From Talpa occidentalis (taxonomy: Eukaryota > Chordata > Mammalia > Eulipotyphla > Talpidae), in assembly GCF_014898055.3 (NCBI RefSeq), contig NW_023605305.1:113432734-113496733 (forward strand): a stretch of DNA of 64,000 nt. Direction: 5' to 3'. The notes beneath the pieces are model-generated. The model did not search any database, had not been told where the DNA came from, and saw nothing but the letters and a program-made list of their open reading frames with translations. Shown in pieces: positions 26,421 to 38,864 of this stretch. Positions within the stretch are counted from its first letter, which is position 1; the number at the start of each line of letters is the position of its first letter. The translations under genes and the position numbers were made by a program.

Positions 26421-26660
26421 TATGCATACAAGAACTGGGGTGTAGGCCAGAATTGTGGGGTGTCTCTAGATTCCCCAGAGACAGAGTCGGGAGCAGAACA
26501 GGCAGATCTACTGAAATCCACTGCTGACGGGAGCAGCGGGGAGACAGGAGAGGTTGCTGTGCCCTGTGGGTAGCTCCTTGGCCGGGGTTCGAATTCTTGC
26601 TGCAGAGGCTGGAGATAGCTTGATAGCACTGTCTTAAACCCCTGTGCCACCAGGGAGGCC
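26421..26660 (-). repeat. tRNA-derived SINE (Rhin-1-like), copy 4
   Basis: Minus-strand copy: starts at the tail ('tatgcatacaagaactgggg') and ends at the head ('gtgccaccagggaggcc'). Flanked by the 17-bp duplication TGGGGGAGTCATTTTTT at 26404-26420 and 26661-26677. Confidence 0.9.
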
Positions 26661-28374
26661 TGGGGGAGTCATTTTTTCAAGGCGCCCTTATGTTTGAGTT
26701 TCCAGCCTTCTGCCTACATCACCGAATCATTTCTCCACTCAAAAACATTAATGTTGTCCCCGTCCGCCGTGTCCACTTAGATGCTGTGGTCCGGAGAGGG
26801 ATGGGCATCCTTCCCAGGGCCCCTCGGACCGTCCCAGCTGCGTCCCCGCTGCTCCCTGTCCACACACTCCCAGGTTCGGGTGCTTGCAGCCCACCCCCTT
26901 CCCTTTTCTCTCTCCCTCCATAGCTCTTGCTATTCTCCTCCTGAAATCACAACACCCCCTTCTTATAATCATCGCTGACAAACGTGCACTTTAGGAGTAA
27001 ATAAGCAACCACTTTATCTCGAAGTTAAATTTTGCAATGAACTTCACTTGATTTTGAGGCACTGTTGCAAAGCACACGGAGTTCCTTTCTAAATTAACCT
27101 TGATCCAGTGTAGTTGCTCATTTACTTCCTAACTGGACATTGGTGCATTAAAAGATTAACTTCTAGCCTTGAACCACTTCTGCACTCATGGGGCTGGGGT
27201 AGTGGCCTCCTGTTTCCCACCACATCCAGCAACGAACCACTCTTGAGCAGCTGTCTCTAGACACCTCTCGCCCTGAGAACTGGACGATGCTAAAATCAGG
27301 TTGGTTTTGGGGTGTCCTCTGCGTGCTTTGGAATGGGGGAAGGAGATGAAGTGGCAGGTGGGACAAGAACAGAGGATGCACACTGTGTGAGGCTTCATAC
27401 GTGTTTCCCGTGAATTCACAGGGTGTTCGGCTCTGAAAAAATTGGGCCAGGCAAAGATAGGACATTCAGGAAACCAGGGTAGGAAGGCTTGGCTTAGACA
27501 CGACAGATAGAATTTATCAAGTCTTAGTAGCTCACAGTGGAATATTTTTCGGATGTCTTTCCAAGGCAAAATGAGTCAAAAATGTGTCTCCTTAAAAAGG
27601 TTCTAGAAATGCTAAAAGGGAAGTCCTGCCCTTGGAGATACCTATTATACTTTGGTCATAGTTTTCTGGCCACAGGCAGAGGAAAAAAATAATATGGCCA
27701 CTTTCTGGAAAACAAAGAAATGAATGTTTCTCGAACAATTGCACTGGTGTAGTTTCTTCGGTGGGTAAGCTTGTTTGGAATTTGATGTCGGTTCCTGCCA
27801 GCAAGGTCTTCCAAGGATTATGGCTGAGTCAAGTTGAGTCTTAGAGCACCTGTCCAGACACAGTGGTCCAGTCCAGGTGATACTGGTATAAAGGTAGACA
27901 CAGGTCAGTGGTCAGAACAGGGCGTCTGCACAAAGGACCAAAGGAGAAGTGACTTTTTGAGATCTGATCTTCTACCTCCTAACCAGAAGTAGAACTCCCA
28001 AAGCCTTTGCCTTTATCACTATACTGTGTCTTACAGGACCTTCACATTCACCAGATCTCAGTGAGGCAGGCAGGCGTATCCTTCCTTGCAGACAGATGAG
28101 AACTGGAACTTGTCCAGATGGAACGGAGAGCATCACGGTCCTCCCACTCTCTGTCACTGTGAGCATCAGATGAACCATGTGTTAGGGTGTTTTATAGGCG
28201 AAGGTCAATTCAAATGCATCAGGTTATTATTTTTGGCCGATGAAATAGCAACGTTTTCTTACTGCTGATGGGGTGACAATCGTGTTAAGCTGCCTGTCCA
28301 TGGTGTCTGGATGCCCCGCTCACTCTCTACACCACACTTGGCTGAACCCATTTGCTTATTTTCGTGATGCTTAA

Positions 28375-28800
28375 GAGTCGATGAGACTCAGCATATTTCC
28401 AGATATGTGACACTGGCAGAGTACTTGAACCTTTCCGAATCTCGAGTTTCTCATCTGGAAAATGGGGTTAATAATATTTGTGTTTGGGCCTCCCCGGTGG
28501 CGCAGCAGGTTGAGCACAGCGCTGTGAAGCTGTCCACAGCCTCTGCAGCATGGGCTCTATTCCCAGCCGGCCAGGGAGAGTCCCACATGGCGCAGCAGAC
28601 CTCTCCTGTCTCACCCACTGCCTGTTCTGTTCCCCACTCTGTCTCTGGTGATTCCTCTCACCCTCCCGCACCTCTGGCCTGTACCCCAGCTCTTGTATAA
28701 AAAAAATAATAATATTTGTGTTTGGGGATCACTATAAAGATTGACTCATGAAAGCCTATAACACAACTTACACAATGCATGATTCATCAGGAAATACTTC
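28375..28800 (+). repeat. MIR relic split by a younger SINE
   Basis: The left part has the diagnostic 'gagtacttgaaccttt' and 'ctcatctggaaaatggggtt' of MIR. The right part after the SINE continues with 'gatcactataaagattgact' and 'cataacacaactta'-like MIR 3' sequence. The SINE at 28486-28706 interrupts it, so the nesting order is clear. Confidence 0.6.
28486..28706 (+). repeat. tRNA-derived SINE (Rhin-1-like), copy 5, inside MIR
   Basis: Head 'ggcctccccggtggcgcag', shortened body (one CA/TC-rich segment is missing compared with other copies), tail 'cttgtataaaaaaa'. Duplication TAATAATATTTGTGTTT at 28469-28485 and 28707-28723. Confidence 0.9.
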
Positions 28801-31800
28801 ATCAGTGGTTGTAACTTTAATGTCATTAATATTATTATTAAGAAGCCATCATATGGTCCCAAGACTCCATGTATAATCAAATTATTCGCTGCTCAACAGA
28901 ATAAGATAACCCTAAGCTCTCAAGCACCATAAGAACACTTGGATCCTCATCTTCCCCATTACCCTACACCATCCCACACCCCAAAGACAGCACACAGTTC
29001 ATGCCACAAAACTCTACTTGGAAGTCATTTCTCTGGAATTCAGAGCGTATGTTCCCACAGGTGTAATGCTATCAAAATAGCAGTTGACAGAAAATACCCA
29101 TTTAATTCACAAAATTGCAGAAAACTGGTGTGTTTGCAAGTCAAAGGAGTATGGAGGAATGTTCTTATATTGGTAGCCACTAATCAAAGCTTAAAATTAA
29201 GAAAACTAGGTCACAAATAGGTTCTTTTATTTCTCATAAATGCTGATGAGGAAACACGGGCTTACTTAGAAGGAGAGAGCGCCTTGGAAACAAGAGATCT
29301 GAGGCATCTGTGAGGACACTTAAAAGGCTTTGGGGGATCTTGACTGGCTTAGCATGGCTGCTAAATTTTGACGTTTTTGCTGTTGACACAAGAGACTCCA
29401 CATCACTGATCTCACTCACCTCCACCGAGCAAGCCCCGGGGAAAGATGGAGAGCCAAGGGAAAGGAAGAAGGGTAAGAAAGATATTTTTGAAATCAGCCA
29501 ATAGCTTGGAGACATTAGGAAGGAGGAAGAGGCACCCAAGTGTAGCAAGATGAACGGCCGGTCCGGCCCCAGGGGACCCTGGAGGGGAGAAGCCATGAGC
29601 TCTGGTAGATGGACGCGGGCCAGGATCACGCGCCCCCGCTGCATCCACTGGGGGGTGCGCCGGGGCAGAACAGCCCCTGAGAGGTGGGTGTGCGATGCGG
29701 ACAGCCAGGAGGCTGTGGGCGCCCCGCTATTAGCTATTAGGAAATAAGCCGCGCCGGCGGGCAGGTCCCTGTTACTACCTGGCCATGGCGCCCGTGCTGA
29801 GCTGGGGTGTCGGGATGAGCTCGTCTCCCGTGGCTTCCTGAGCAGGGAGGCGCCGAATGCGTGTGTCTGAAGGGCTCCGCGCACCTGTCACCTCTGGTGG
29901 TTTCCAATCTGTCGGACTGGCTGGCCTGGCTGGGGTGGGTCTTGGCTCCCGCCACAGAAAGTTAATCCAGGTCCTTCATGTGTGTCCCTTCCCGGTGATG
30001 AGGGGGGACGCTCGTTTGCCCTCGCGTGCCAGTAGCTATTGTGGAGTCCAGGAAGACCTTCAGGGACCTCCTCTGCTATGGATTCCCCAAGGTCTGCGTG
30101 GATGCAGACCCGGGTGCCTCGCACCTGCCTGGGCAGACCATGGCAGGCAGGGAAGCCAACCCTCTCCCGCCTTTGGGGCTGCACCCCAGCCTCCAGGAGG
30201 AAAAACAGTCAGAAGCCCAGATCTGCCACAGCCAAGGGCCCCCCGGCTTCCCAAAGTCAAAGTCGCACATGAAGGAAAGAACCCACAGTGGGGTAGGGGT
30301 GCAATACACACATCTCAATGGGATGCTGGTTCAGAGAAAAAGCCATAAAGCTGGTTTCGGGCCAACGGGGAGAGCTGGTTTGCAGACGAGAGGGTCGGTT
30401 AGTACAGAAGAATGGTCTCTGCTTAGGTGTGCCCACAGGGCTCCAAGAAATGGGCCCAGCGGGACTTTCTGCAAAGGGCCATGTGCTGGGCACCGCCCAA
30501 GCACCCCAAGAGCAGATTCACCCAGAGGACGTGTGGCTGTGATTAGGATAAGAGGATCTAGAGCAAGAGCAGCAGGGATAAGGCGGTGGGTGAGTCTGCG
30601 CCTTTGGGGGCCTCTTGCAGGACAGGAGGTATCAGCGTGAAGACTTCGGGGTGTCATCCACCAGGGAGCCCAGGAAGGTCAGTGCTCAGGGGTTTTTATT
30701 GGGGGCTGATTATGTGGGTGCCATCTGCTCGGCAGGTACCCAAACTCCAGGCCCCAGGTGCTCACTGCCTTCTCTACCGTGAAAGGTTGCAGAACCCAAA
30801 GCTGGGAAATAGTTTAAAAACTGGCTGTAAAACCAGGGTCAGTTCTTTCTCCAGCAATTTCAGCACCGTATGCTGCCGGGAGCCCCAGCCATGGTGACAC
30901 AGTGCTCGGGACAAGCTTCTGCCAGCGGGGGCTCACATTTCTGCAGTGGCATCAGGTGATAAAATAACAGATCAGTGCACTTGGGAGGGCGGTGGGAGAG
31001 CCGCAAGCAGAGAGAGGAAGACAAGCAAGCCCCTTTGAAGAGACCTACAGTGAATTTCAGACATGAAAATTACCAAAACCACGCAATGAAATGTGTCACA
31101 GATGCTTTTTAAATCTACAGTACAGAATACACAGCATTTAGATGCTGATAATGAAGGAAAGATTTGTAGCATATTCAGGGTCTCTGAAAAAGAAATATGC
31201 TTGTCCCAAAGGCACAAGCATATTTGGGGGTTGTTTTCAGGGTCTGCTGTGCGGCCAGCAAGAACCCAACAGCACCTTCAATACTAAAATGACCAGCTTC
31301 CAAAGTGTCAAGAGAGTGTGACGCTGGCATCGTCTCAAAGGCACCTATTGGTTATAATGGGAGAAAAGCAACTTTACAGTGAAGGCTCCTGGCACACAGT
31401 TCACCCAGAGGTCAGTGCCACCGACGATCAGACAGGCCGCTATGTGCTCAGAAAGTGTCCTTGGGGCTTGGGACTCTACCCACAGCACAGAACTTCAAAC
31501 AAATCGTGAGGAATCATCAGACAAGCCCAATGAGACTCCTTCCCCGGTGAGCAATACTCGTTCAAAGTGTCCGGGTTGTGAAAGACAAAGATCACTGCGC
31601 TGGCCCAGAGGGCACTAAGGAGACAGGACAAGGCCAAGACGTGGGCTCCGTCAGGACCAGAAAGAGGACTTGAGTGACTGTGGCGTAATGATGGAGGGAG
31701 ACATCTGTTTCTCCCGGCCGGTGTGGGCATCCTGGCCCCCAGTCAGAACAGTCTCCCACATGGTCAGCAGCCCAGCCAGCCCTGAAGGCTGCCCTGGTGG

Positions 31801-32043
31801 GGGCCTGCTCAGCCACCCCCGCGTTCTTCACACTGCAGTTTCCTTTTGGGGTTCTTGCGGCCCTGATGGTTGTCCCGGCCCTGCCACCCCCCCCCCCTCA
31901 CCCGAAGGCCAGCAAAGCTAATCTCCAGAATGCAGATTTCAAAATGAAGTAAAGTTCAAGGCCTTGGGGTGGCCTCCAGGGTTCTACCTCATTGCTCTTG
32001 ATTCTAGATATTTTGCCTTTCCTTCCCAAGAGAAACAGACATC
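28801..32043. other. Intergenic block, partly GC-rich
   Basis: No supported exon. Around 29550-29800 the sequence is locally GC- and CpG-richer than its surroundings. Around 30660-30900 there is an LTR-like motif ('tttttattgggggctgatta') resembling the one near 36966-37120. Long open frames (29234-29884 on -, 30026-30640 on +) have no family or splice support. Confidence 0.45.
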
Positions 32044-32049
32044 AAGGAG

Positions 32050-32872
32050 TGCCGGGGACCAGCCTCCGGCAAAATGTTGCGTCAGGGGTTCCTGAAAGGA
32101 TGCGATAAAGGGGATGAGGAGACACTGACACTTGGTGAGGTGCTAGTATCTTCTGCCGAGAGACTCAGCAGGTCTTTATTTATTCATTATTAGTAATAAA
32201 AAAATACATTATCATTGTAAGGCAGAAACAATTAGTGTTTTTTGTTCCCATGGACTACTGGCTCCTATGGGTCCCAGCTAGCCGGTAGCCTTCAAGGTTA
32301 ATAGATAAAAAACCAGACCTAACACTAAAACTTATTATTTCAGCTAGACAATTACCTAAGACAGTGGAGAGCCGCCAGTGCATCCCTATCAGCTAAAGCC
32401 TCAGCATCAAAAGACATGGCCTTCAGCGGGAGGCCAGCAACTGCTCAGCTATCAGAACTTGGGAAATTCCTTAAATCAAATAGCTTCATAAAAACTTTCC
32501 CAAGAAACTTCAAGAGAAAACAAAAAAGAAGGACCTACTATAATTGTTGCATTGCAATGCTTGTCTGGCATGCTCAGTAAGTTGTCTCCCATTGTCAGGT
32601 GGGCCAAATTGTTTAATAATTAATTTCTAACAGATAATTTTCCATGCCGTTTATTTGCAGTGTGCTGATGCATATCATGTTGTGCCTAATGTACTTTTTG
32701 GGAAATTTTTCTCCTTTTATGACCAAGAACAAAAAGTGAAGGAATGTTAGATCTTCAGCCCCACGGTATGAGGCACAAGGAATCTTGTGTGGCACAAGGA
32801 ATCAGTGTGAGGCCCTTTGAGCTTCGCTGCTTGCCAGTGTCTTATCTGGCTGGGGCATCAAGGCCTCCTGCA
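32050..32872 (-). mobile_element. Solo LTR of a class II (ERV2/ERVK-like) endogenous retrovirus
   Basis: The 823-bp segment begins TGCCGGGGACCAGCC and ends CCTCCTGCA, so it has TG...CA ends. It is flanked by the exact 6-bp duplication AAGGAG at 32044-32049 and 32873-32878, the size typical of betaretrovirus-like ERVs. The + strand TTTATTTATT near 32175, read in reverse, supplies AATAAA as expected in the R region, so the element lies on the minus strand. No internal viral genes are present: recombination between two LTRs has left one. The family is inferred from end motif and duplication length. Confidence 0.85.
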
Positions 32873-32999
32873 AAGGAGGGAGAGATAAATATCAGCATTC
32901 TTCAGGGACCTTGGATAGAGAAAACAATAATTATGGGTAAGATGTATGGTAGCATATTCAATGGCAGCGCTTGTGCTAACATTTTCAACTCTCCCTAGA

Positions 33000-33180
33000 C
33001 CTCAGACCAAGAGTTTAATACTCGTTCACTCATTTGGTGCTTTTGAAAACCCTGTGAGGTTGGTTATAAGTTTTATCCCCACTGAGAGGCAGAGAGAGAT
33101 TCAGCAGTTAGTTCTAAGTCATGCAGCGGGTACAGGGAAAGGCTGGATCCACACTCAAGAGCATGGTCTCCATCTGTCTG
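33000..33180 (+). repeat. MIR-like SINE relic
   Basis: Weak pattern 'ccctgtgaggttggttataa', 'ttatccccactgagaggcag', 'agattcagcagttagttc' suggests MIR. Tentative. Confidence 0.4.
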
Positions 33181-33626
33181 CACCCAGATCCACAGCAACA
33201 GCCACTTTGACTTCAGAAAGCAGCATGAGAAACCAAATGTACAGACAATGGCCAGACCATATGCACATGGCAAGAGAATTCTGACCCATGGTCTTTGCAG
33301 CTTCCATCCAGAAGCCAAGCCCTAGCCTCTGTGGATTCAAACCAGAGTCAGGACTTGGCCAGGACTGCCAGTTTCCCTAAACCTGCCCCTTCCCTTCTAA
33401 CTCAGGACCCCAGAGAAGGCAAGTATGTTCCTGCAGTCAGTCTCCCAGAGGCCCAGCTTGTAACACACCCACCCACAACCTGTCAAGGTCTCCCCCCCAA
33501 CCCTGGGGTTTCCCCTGTCCACTCTACACTGCCCCCTCCCCACTGCCTGAGCTTCTGCCAAACCCAAGTTGGTAGTGCCAGTGTCCTTGCTATATAGCCT
33601 GCTGCGAAAAAACAGCCTTTGCTTGT

Positions 33627-33665
33627 AGAAGGAAAGAGAGAGAGAGAAAGAGAGAGAGAAAGAAA
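33627..33665. repeat. (GA)n / (GAAA)n simple repeat
   Basis: Purine-only tract of GA dinucleotides broken by GAAAG. Confidence 0.9.
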
Positions 33666-35844
33666 ATCTGATATAGAGTGAACTCAAAGACACGAAGCCT
33701 ATCGTGTTCCAAAGGAGGTGCACTCAGAGCAGCTGGCAGGCTCACACGGAGAGAGTCCATGGCCTGGCCCTCCCGAAGCTGGCTGCCTGTCCACCTGCCA
33801 CAAACACAGTCCCCAGGGCAAGCAGGGGTGTCTGCTGATCCCAAGAGTTGACTAAGCAGACCAGGTTGGGAGTGGAGGAGGTCGAACTATGAAGCCCCAC
33901 GTGAGAAGTTCCTAGAAATCTGAGGTCTGCGCTGAGACGCTGATTCTCCAATAAGAACAAATCCCGGGTGACTGTGCCAGGTAACCCAGAAGGCTCTGCA
34001 AGAGGGACGTGTGACATCGGGGAGCACTGGCTGCCAGGAGACCAGCTCCCCATAGACGCAGCTCCCCTCCATCCCTTCAAGGCCTCTTTGGGCTCCATCA
34101 AGAACGCCTTCTGATGGTGTTTGAATCCCCCCGGGCAGGCTCTGTGGTCACTACGGCTTGGGGAGGTGTGGCGATGGCTTGCTAATGACCCAGCCAGGTC
34201 ACCACATCCCTGATATAAATGAGCCTTCCCTCAGAACCTCAAAAACTTTGACCCATGATAAACGATGTTCCTAGAATCAATCAAAGACACTGCAGAGGGG
34301 GCTCTGGAGCCTCCCTTGTCCTGCTGCTCATGGCAGAACTCACAGGCCAAGAGGGGGTTAGTGACCAAGAAGGAAAATAGTGGTGGAGGGGTGCGGGCTG
34401 AAGAGGGAAGTCGGCTATTACACCAGACAGAATGAGACCCGCAGTGGCCACGCGGCCCGGGAGAAACCCTGAGTCCTTGGTCACAGAGAATGTGGGCGCA
34501 GGGAAGAGGCCAGAGCTGATCCTGGACCGAGAGAAATCAGAGCTCTGACAGGACGCGAGTCCGCCATCCCACACTGACCCCCCAGGTCAGCCCTCCCCTG
34601 CACTCAGCCCTGGGCCTCTCAGGCCCCTTTGCTGCTGGGGACACTGGTCTGCGGCGACTCTGAGAGCTGACCTGTTGCTGGGAACCCTGTCCTTCACCCT
34701 GACCTCTCCTCCCAGACTCCCGGGGGCTCAGCCCTCTGCCTCGGGTGGGTGCTCGCTCTGGCCCTGACACCGCCCTCTGCACGTGGCCCCTTGAGGTGCC
34801 CCAGCTCTGCCCCCTCCTCCTCCACGACAGCCCACCACCAGGGCTTTGGCTGCCGCAGCTCCCCCAAAGCCGCCGCGATGGCCAGGCCCCCCTGAGGCTG
34901 TGTCCCCGCACACAGCAACCCAAGCGCTTTCGGCCCTACTTGAACTGTGTAATCTCTCAAGCAAGGCCCCAGTGTGTAACCTTGGTGTTATCTCTGCCCC
35001 TGCATTGGGAAACTTGGCACAGGGTCTTGAAGGACACCCCCGGGGGCATCTGGAGGGGAGGTAGAGAGGCGGCGTTTGGTCTCCCTGGGGATACACAAAT
35101 TGCCAGTGATTTCCAGCCAGAGATTTCCAACAGAACCCCTGGGGGCCAGGGGCTATATGACGAGCAGATCTGATGACCCAGAATTTTCAAAGAGACCATC
35201 ATGAATCACATGAGCCATGAAACCTTTGAAGAAAGACATTATCTTGCCAAGTTGAGTTAGAGCAAATGGCAATACTGAGAGCAAAGTCGGTTTTGCAATG
35301 CCTGCCAGCTCCAGGCCCTGCCCTCCCCTCCCTCAGTTGGGAAAACAATTCAAACTTGTGCCATTAGCAAAGGGTCCCACTGAACGCCCTTGCACGTCGA
35401 TCTCAGCCTCCTTGACTGCGTGCTTGAGTAGGAGAAACGCAGGCAGATGAGAAATGAGTTAAGGACGCTAGAGCTCTTGGTCTGCGTGCAGGAAACCTTT
35501 ATTCTTCTCCCTCCTTTTCCCTCCACTTGGGCAGCTGGAGAGGAGAGGAAAGAAATACTGGGCTGGAGCTCAAATAAAATGGGAAACCAGAAAACAGTGA
35601 GATAGGATGATCTTTAATTTCTCGTGGCTATATGTCCGGTATGGATCAAACTGAACTACATAAAAACATACAGGGTTGCCTCTCCCCCAAATTTAGAGGA
35701 CACTGAGCAACTCTGTTTGCTCTTCAACTGTAAGCATTGTATTGGGTCGCTAATAAAAATATTGGACAAAGCATTAAGCTCTACACGTGCTATGAAAAGA
35801 AAGAAAGACACCATAATTATATTTTCAACCTACAATATTCTTTT

Positions 35845-36119
35845 TTTTAGGATTTTTATTTTTATTTATTTATGCATACAAGAACTGGGGTGTAGGCCAG
35901 AGGTGCAGGGGTGAAAGGATTCACCAGAGATAGAGCGGGGAACAGAACAGGCAGACTGACTGAAATCCCCTGCTGAGGGGAGCAGAGGGCGAGACAGGAG
36001 AGGTCTGCTGCACCATGTGAGTAGCTCCCTGGCCGGGGATCAAACTCGTGCTGCAGTAGCTGGCGATAGCTAGATAGCGCTGAGACTTAACCCCTTGTGC
36101 CACAAAGGAGGCCCCAATG
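35845..36119 (-). repeat. tRNA-derived SINE (Rhin-1-like), copy 6
   Basis: Tail-first orientation ('tatgcatacaagaactgggg' to 'gtgccacaaaggaggcccc'). Duplication TACAATATTCTTTT at 35831-35844 and 36120-36133. The 3-5 bases before the right duplication may be part of it with changes. Confidence 0.88.
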
Positions 36120-36734
36120 TACAATATTCTTTTAAGTACAACATAACAATTTATATGAACCAACTATTTAGTTTTGTACCTTGAGACCAAAGATGGAGAA
36201 TGTCTGTCTTTAGAGGCCCCCAGAAGACATGATTCTGGAACCTTCCCCTGTGAAAATTTACTACCATATTTTCCACAAGTTATTTTACTCCCCAGGTCTT
36301 GTTCTCTTCAGATACAAAGTTAGGAGATGCACGCCTTCTCTGTCTACCTCACGGGAAAGTAGAGGGAAATATTAGATAGAAATGCAAAAAAAAAAAAAAT
36401 AGTATTGGCGTGTACAAAGATGCAGGCTTCCTTTTTCTTTCTTTCCTAAATCAGCTTCTGGATGATACCATTCACACTACTCCAGGCAGGCAATTATGAA
36501 TGAGTCTGAGCCATTTCTCTCTAATCAGACAGACGCATTGCTGAGCTCATATGCTAACAAATCTGCAGAAGAGCATTTCTGCGAGGATTTGCTGAGAATC
36601 AGGAATTGAAGCCTGGCGGGTAACTCTCACCCAACAAGGCAGCGAGATGACAGATGAGAATGTTAAATTCAAGTAATGAACGTGCCTCAGCAAGACTCAG
36701 TGCCACGTCCTATCCTGATGCTGGGTGACAGAGT

Positions 36735-37150
36735 GTGTTGAGGTCCTAAGTTCCCTGGTTCCCTGGGGAGACTCATAGGGCACATCGTATAGTTGAAGCT
36801 GTGATTTATTACAGCCAAAGAATGCAAAACAAAATTAGCCGAGGCAAATAGCCCGTGGGGCTGGATCTAGAGGAAACCAGGTGGAAGCTTCGTAGGGTTC
36901 TTCCGGGGGAGCACCCTCCACCAGAGTGAGATGTTGTCTACCAAGAAGCTCAGTTTATGCCCAAGGTTTTTTTGTGGGGGGCTGGTCATGTAGATGCCCC
37001 TCAGCCAAGCCCACACCGAGATCCCAGGCTCCCCGAAAGCAAGCAGATAGTCTAAACCATGTGGTCTGTAAAAAAAAAAAAAGAATGACACAGCAAGTCA
37101 TTCTTATTGGGGGCTGGCGTGAACCCGACTGAAAATCAAGTTCCGAGTTC
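36735..37150 (-). repeat. Old ERV LTR-like fragment
   Basis: The order 'cctggttccctggggagact', 'tgatttattacagccaaaga', 'agaggaaaccaggtggaagc', 'ggggggctggtcatgtagat', 'taaaccatgtggtctgtaaa' resembles an old mammalian LTR read in reverse, with TTTATT as the reversed polyadenylation signal. I recognise the style but cannot name the family. Edges uncertain. Confidence 0.45.
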
Positions 37151-37379
37151 CATATCCCATTAAATTTCAACCTTGCCCTAGGCCTTTTGAGAGATAGCAT
37201 TCTCCCAATGCTTCCGTGTTACGTTAAACCTTTCAAGTATACAGAGGCACAAATAAGTGATTGTAACAGAGTTGGATAAATGCAAGGATTCATTCATTCG
37301 ACTCGAGTGATTGATCTCTGAAGGGCCGGGTGGGGTGAGCTAACTCAGGCACAGTTGCGGTACTTTGTCAAATTCACCT

Positions 37380-37690
37380 CAGCACTTCAATAGCTCCCTG
37401 TCCGCCCCTGACAAGGAGTGTTGCCTACACAACCACTGTGGCTGTGCCCCAGATTCCTCCTCCCCAACCCCCTCTACAGCCCCTGCACATCCACGCTGTC
37501 CATTTCCTGCCTGTCATATAACTTCTTTTGCGTAGCTCCTTATGCAGGTGTCAGGGCTACTCCCCTTTGACTTGACTAGAGTCAGACACGACCCCAAATG
37601 CCCTCAAGCCAGTGCCTCCTTCCTACCCCCACCGAGGCTCCCAGCACCCCACATTTCATCTGACCTCCTTGACCCCTGGCCCATCAGAGG
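37380..37690 (-). repeat. L2-like relic
   Basis: 'caatagctccctgtccgccc', 'tccatttcctgcctgtcat' and 'catctgacctccttgacccc' resemble the reversed 3' region of L2. Very diverged and tentative. Confidence 0.3.
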
Positions 37691-38725
37691 CTGCCTCACT
37701 GGTGGTTGAAGTCCTGGTTCCTGGGGCTTATCCTTAGTCAGTGATTGAAAAGTCACCCTCAAGCCAAAGGTTAATTTTCGCCATGCTGCCGACTACCAGG
37801 GAGACACCCCAAGCCAAGAACCACAGGTTTCTCCACCTTACCTTCCAGAATCCTCTCTGCGGGAGCTCCACGCTGTGACCAGCGCCCCTCCTATTCCCAT
37901 GCCCTTGCTCCAACTGCAGGGACTGAACTCCAAACCCTGTCCTCTTTCCTTTTTAGGGGTGATGGTGTCTGAGGTCCCCTACTCCAAGTTTATAGATTTC
38001 AGAGCAGGGGTGGGAAAAAGCAGAGGGACTACATGGGTGTTTTCTTGGTCTCAACACTAGGGACATGGGCAATGACCTTCTCAAGGATTTGTGACCAGCC
38101 AGCTTCCTCCTTGACATCAACCACGTTCCCAGGCAGTTCATACTTGGAGGTTTCCTGGGAACCCACAGATCACAGCATCAGCAGGGCCTCCCCTACCTCC
38201 CCACCCCCACCGCAGCACAGAGGAGTGAAACAGAAAGTACTCATGGTGAGGCTGATGGCCAGGAAAAGCCACCAAGAGATGGAGCCAGGGCCAGGTCCTA
38301 GGAAGCTGTGGCACCATGACGCAAGGACTCGAAGGGCAGGGGGCGTGGACAGATGAGCATTTTACAAAGACCCCAGGCAGCCGGCTGGGGACAAGATGGG
38401 GAGGGAGCCTCGAGGCTCAGCAAGGAAAATAAGAAATGTTCGTAATAATTGTATGGCGAGGAGGGCCCCTAGATCTGCGGAAGTGGGTGTGGAGAGAAGG
38501 GGACAGACAGGCGGGATATTCCAAAGGACAAACAGAAGGGACTTTGGGGATGAGGCTGCACGCGGCAGCCTCCCTGCCTTCTGGCTTGGGGGCTGGCGTG
38601 GTTCCAGGGAGATAAAGAGCAGATAATGAAATAAAGAACAGACAACGCTGAACCCCAACAGCTCGCCCTCACGACACCCCTGATGTAGGCTCACTGAGTT
38701 TTCTTCTTCTGTTTTGCCTTTGAAG

Positions 38726-38864
38726 GTCCAGAAATGCCCTTGGTGTGTGTCACAGACTTCCAGGCCCTGGCTCGGGAGCGCCTGTCAAAGTCCAGCTGGG
38801 ACTACATTGAGGGAGGGGCCGGCGAAAGCATCACCAGGGATGACAACGTCACGGCCTTTAAGAA
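38726..38864 (+). CDS. HAO2: HAO2 first coding exon (8 nt 5'UTR plus codons 1-43 and 2 nt)
   Basis: Acceptor 'tttgccttttgaag' type tract (38711-38725) ends at AG 38724-38725, and the ATG is at 38734. It encodes the N-terminal helix region with '[12 protein letters not shown]'. The donor is AA|GTTTGC (38863-38870): G at +5, but A at -1 and T at +3, so it is weaker than usual. The exon length (43 codons + 2 nt) agrees with human HAO2. A minus-strand SINE starts 23 nt into the intron. Confidence 0.92.

Larger units (their letters stand above)
32879..35830. other. Intergenic block, nothing else recognised
   Basis: Apart from the MIR-like relic and the GA tract there is no recognised element. The C-rich segment at 34560-34940 creates overlapping open frames on both strands with no sign of coding selection. 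Confidence 0.45.

Noticed and set aside
29234..29884. 216-residue open frame on the minus strand, with another of 204 residues at 30026-30640 on plus
   Set aside because: No domain or homology recognised; the local GC rise explains the lack of stops.
1..38700. Upstream non-coding exon(s) and promoter of HAO2
   Set aside because: They must exist because the first coding exon has an acceptor 8 nt before the ATG, but I found no candidate with enough signal to name; transcript data are needed.
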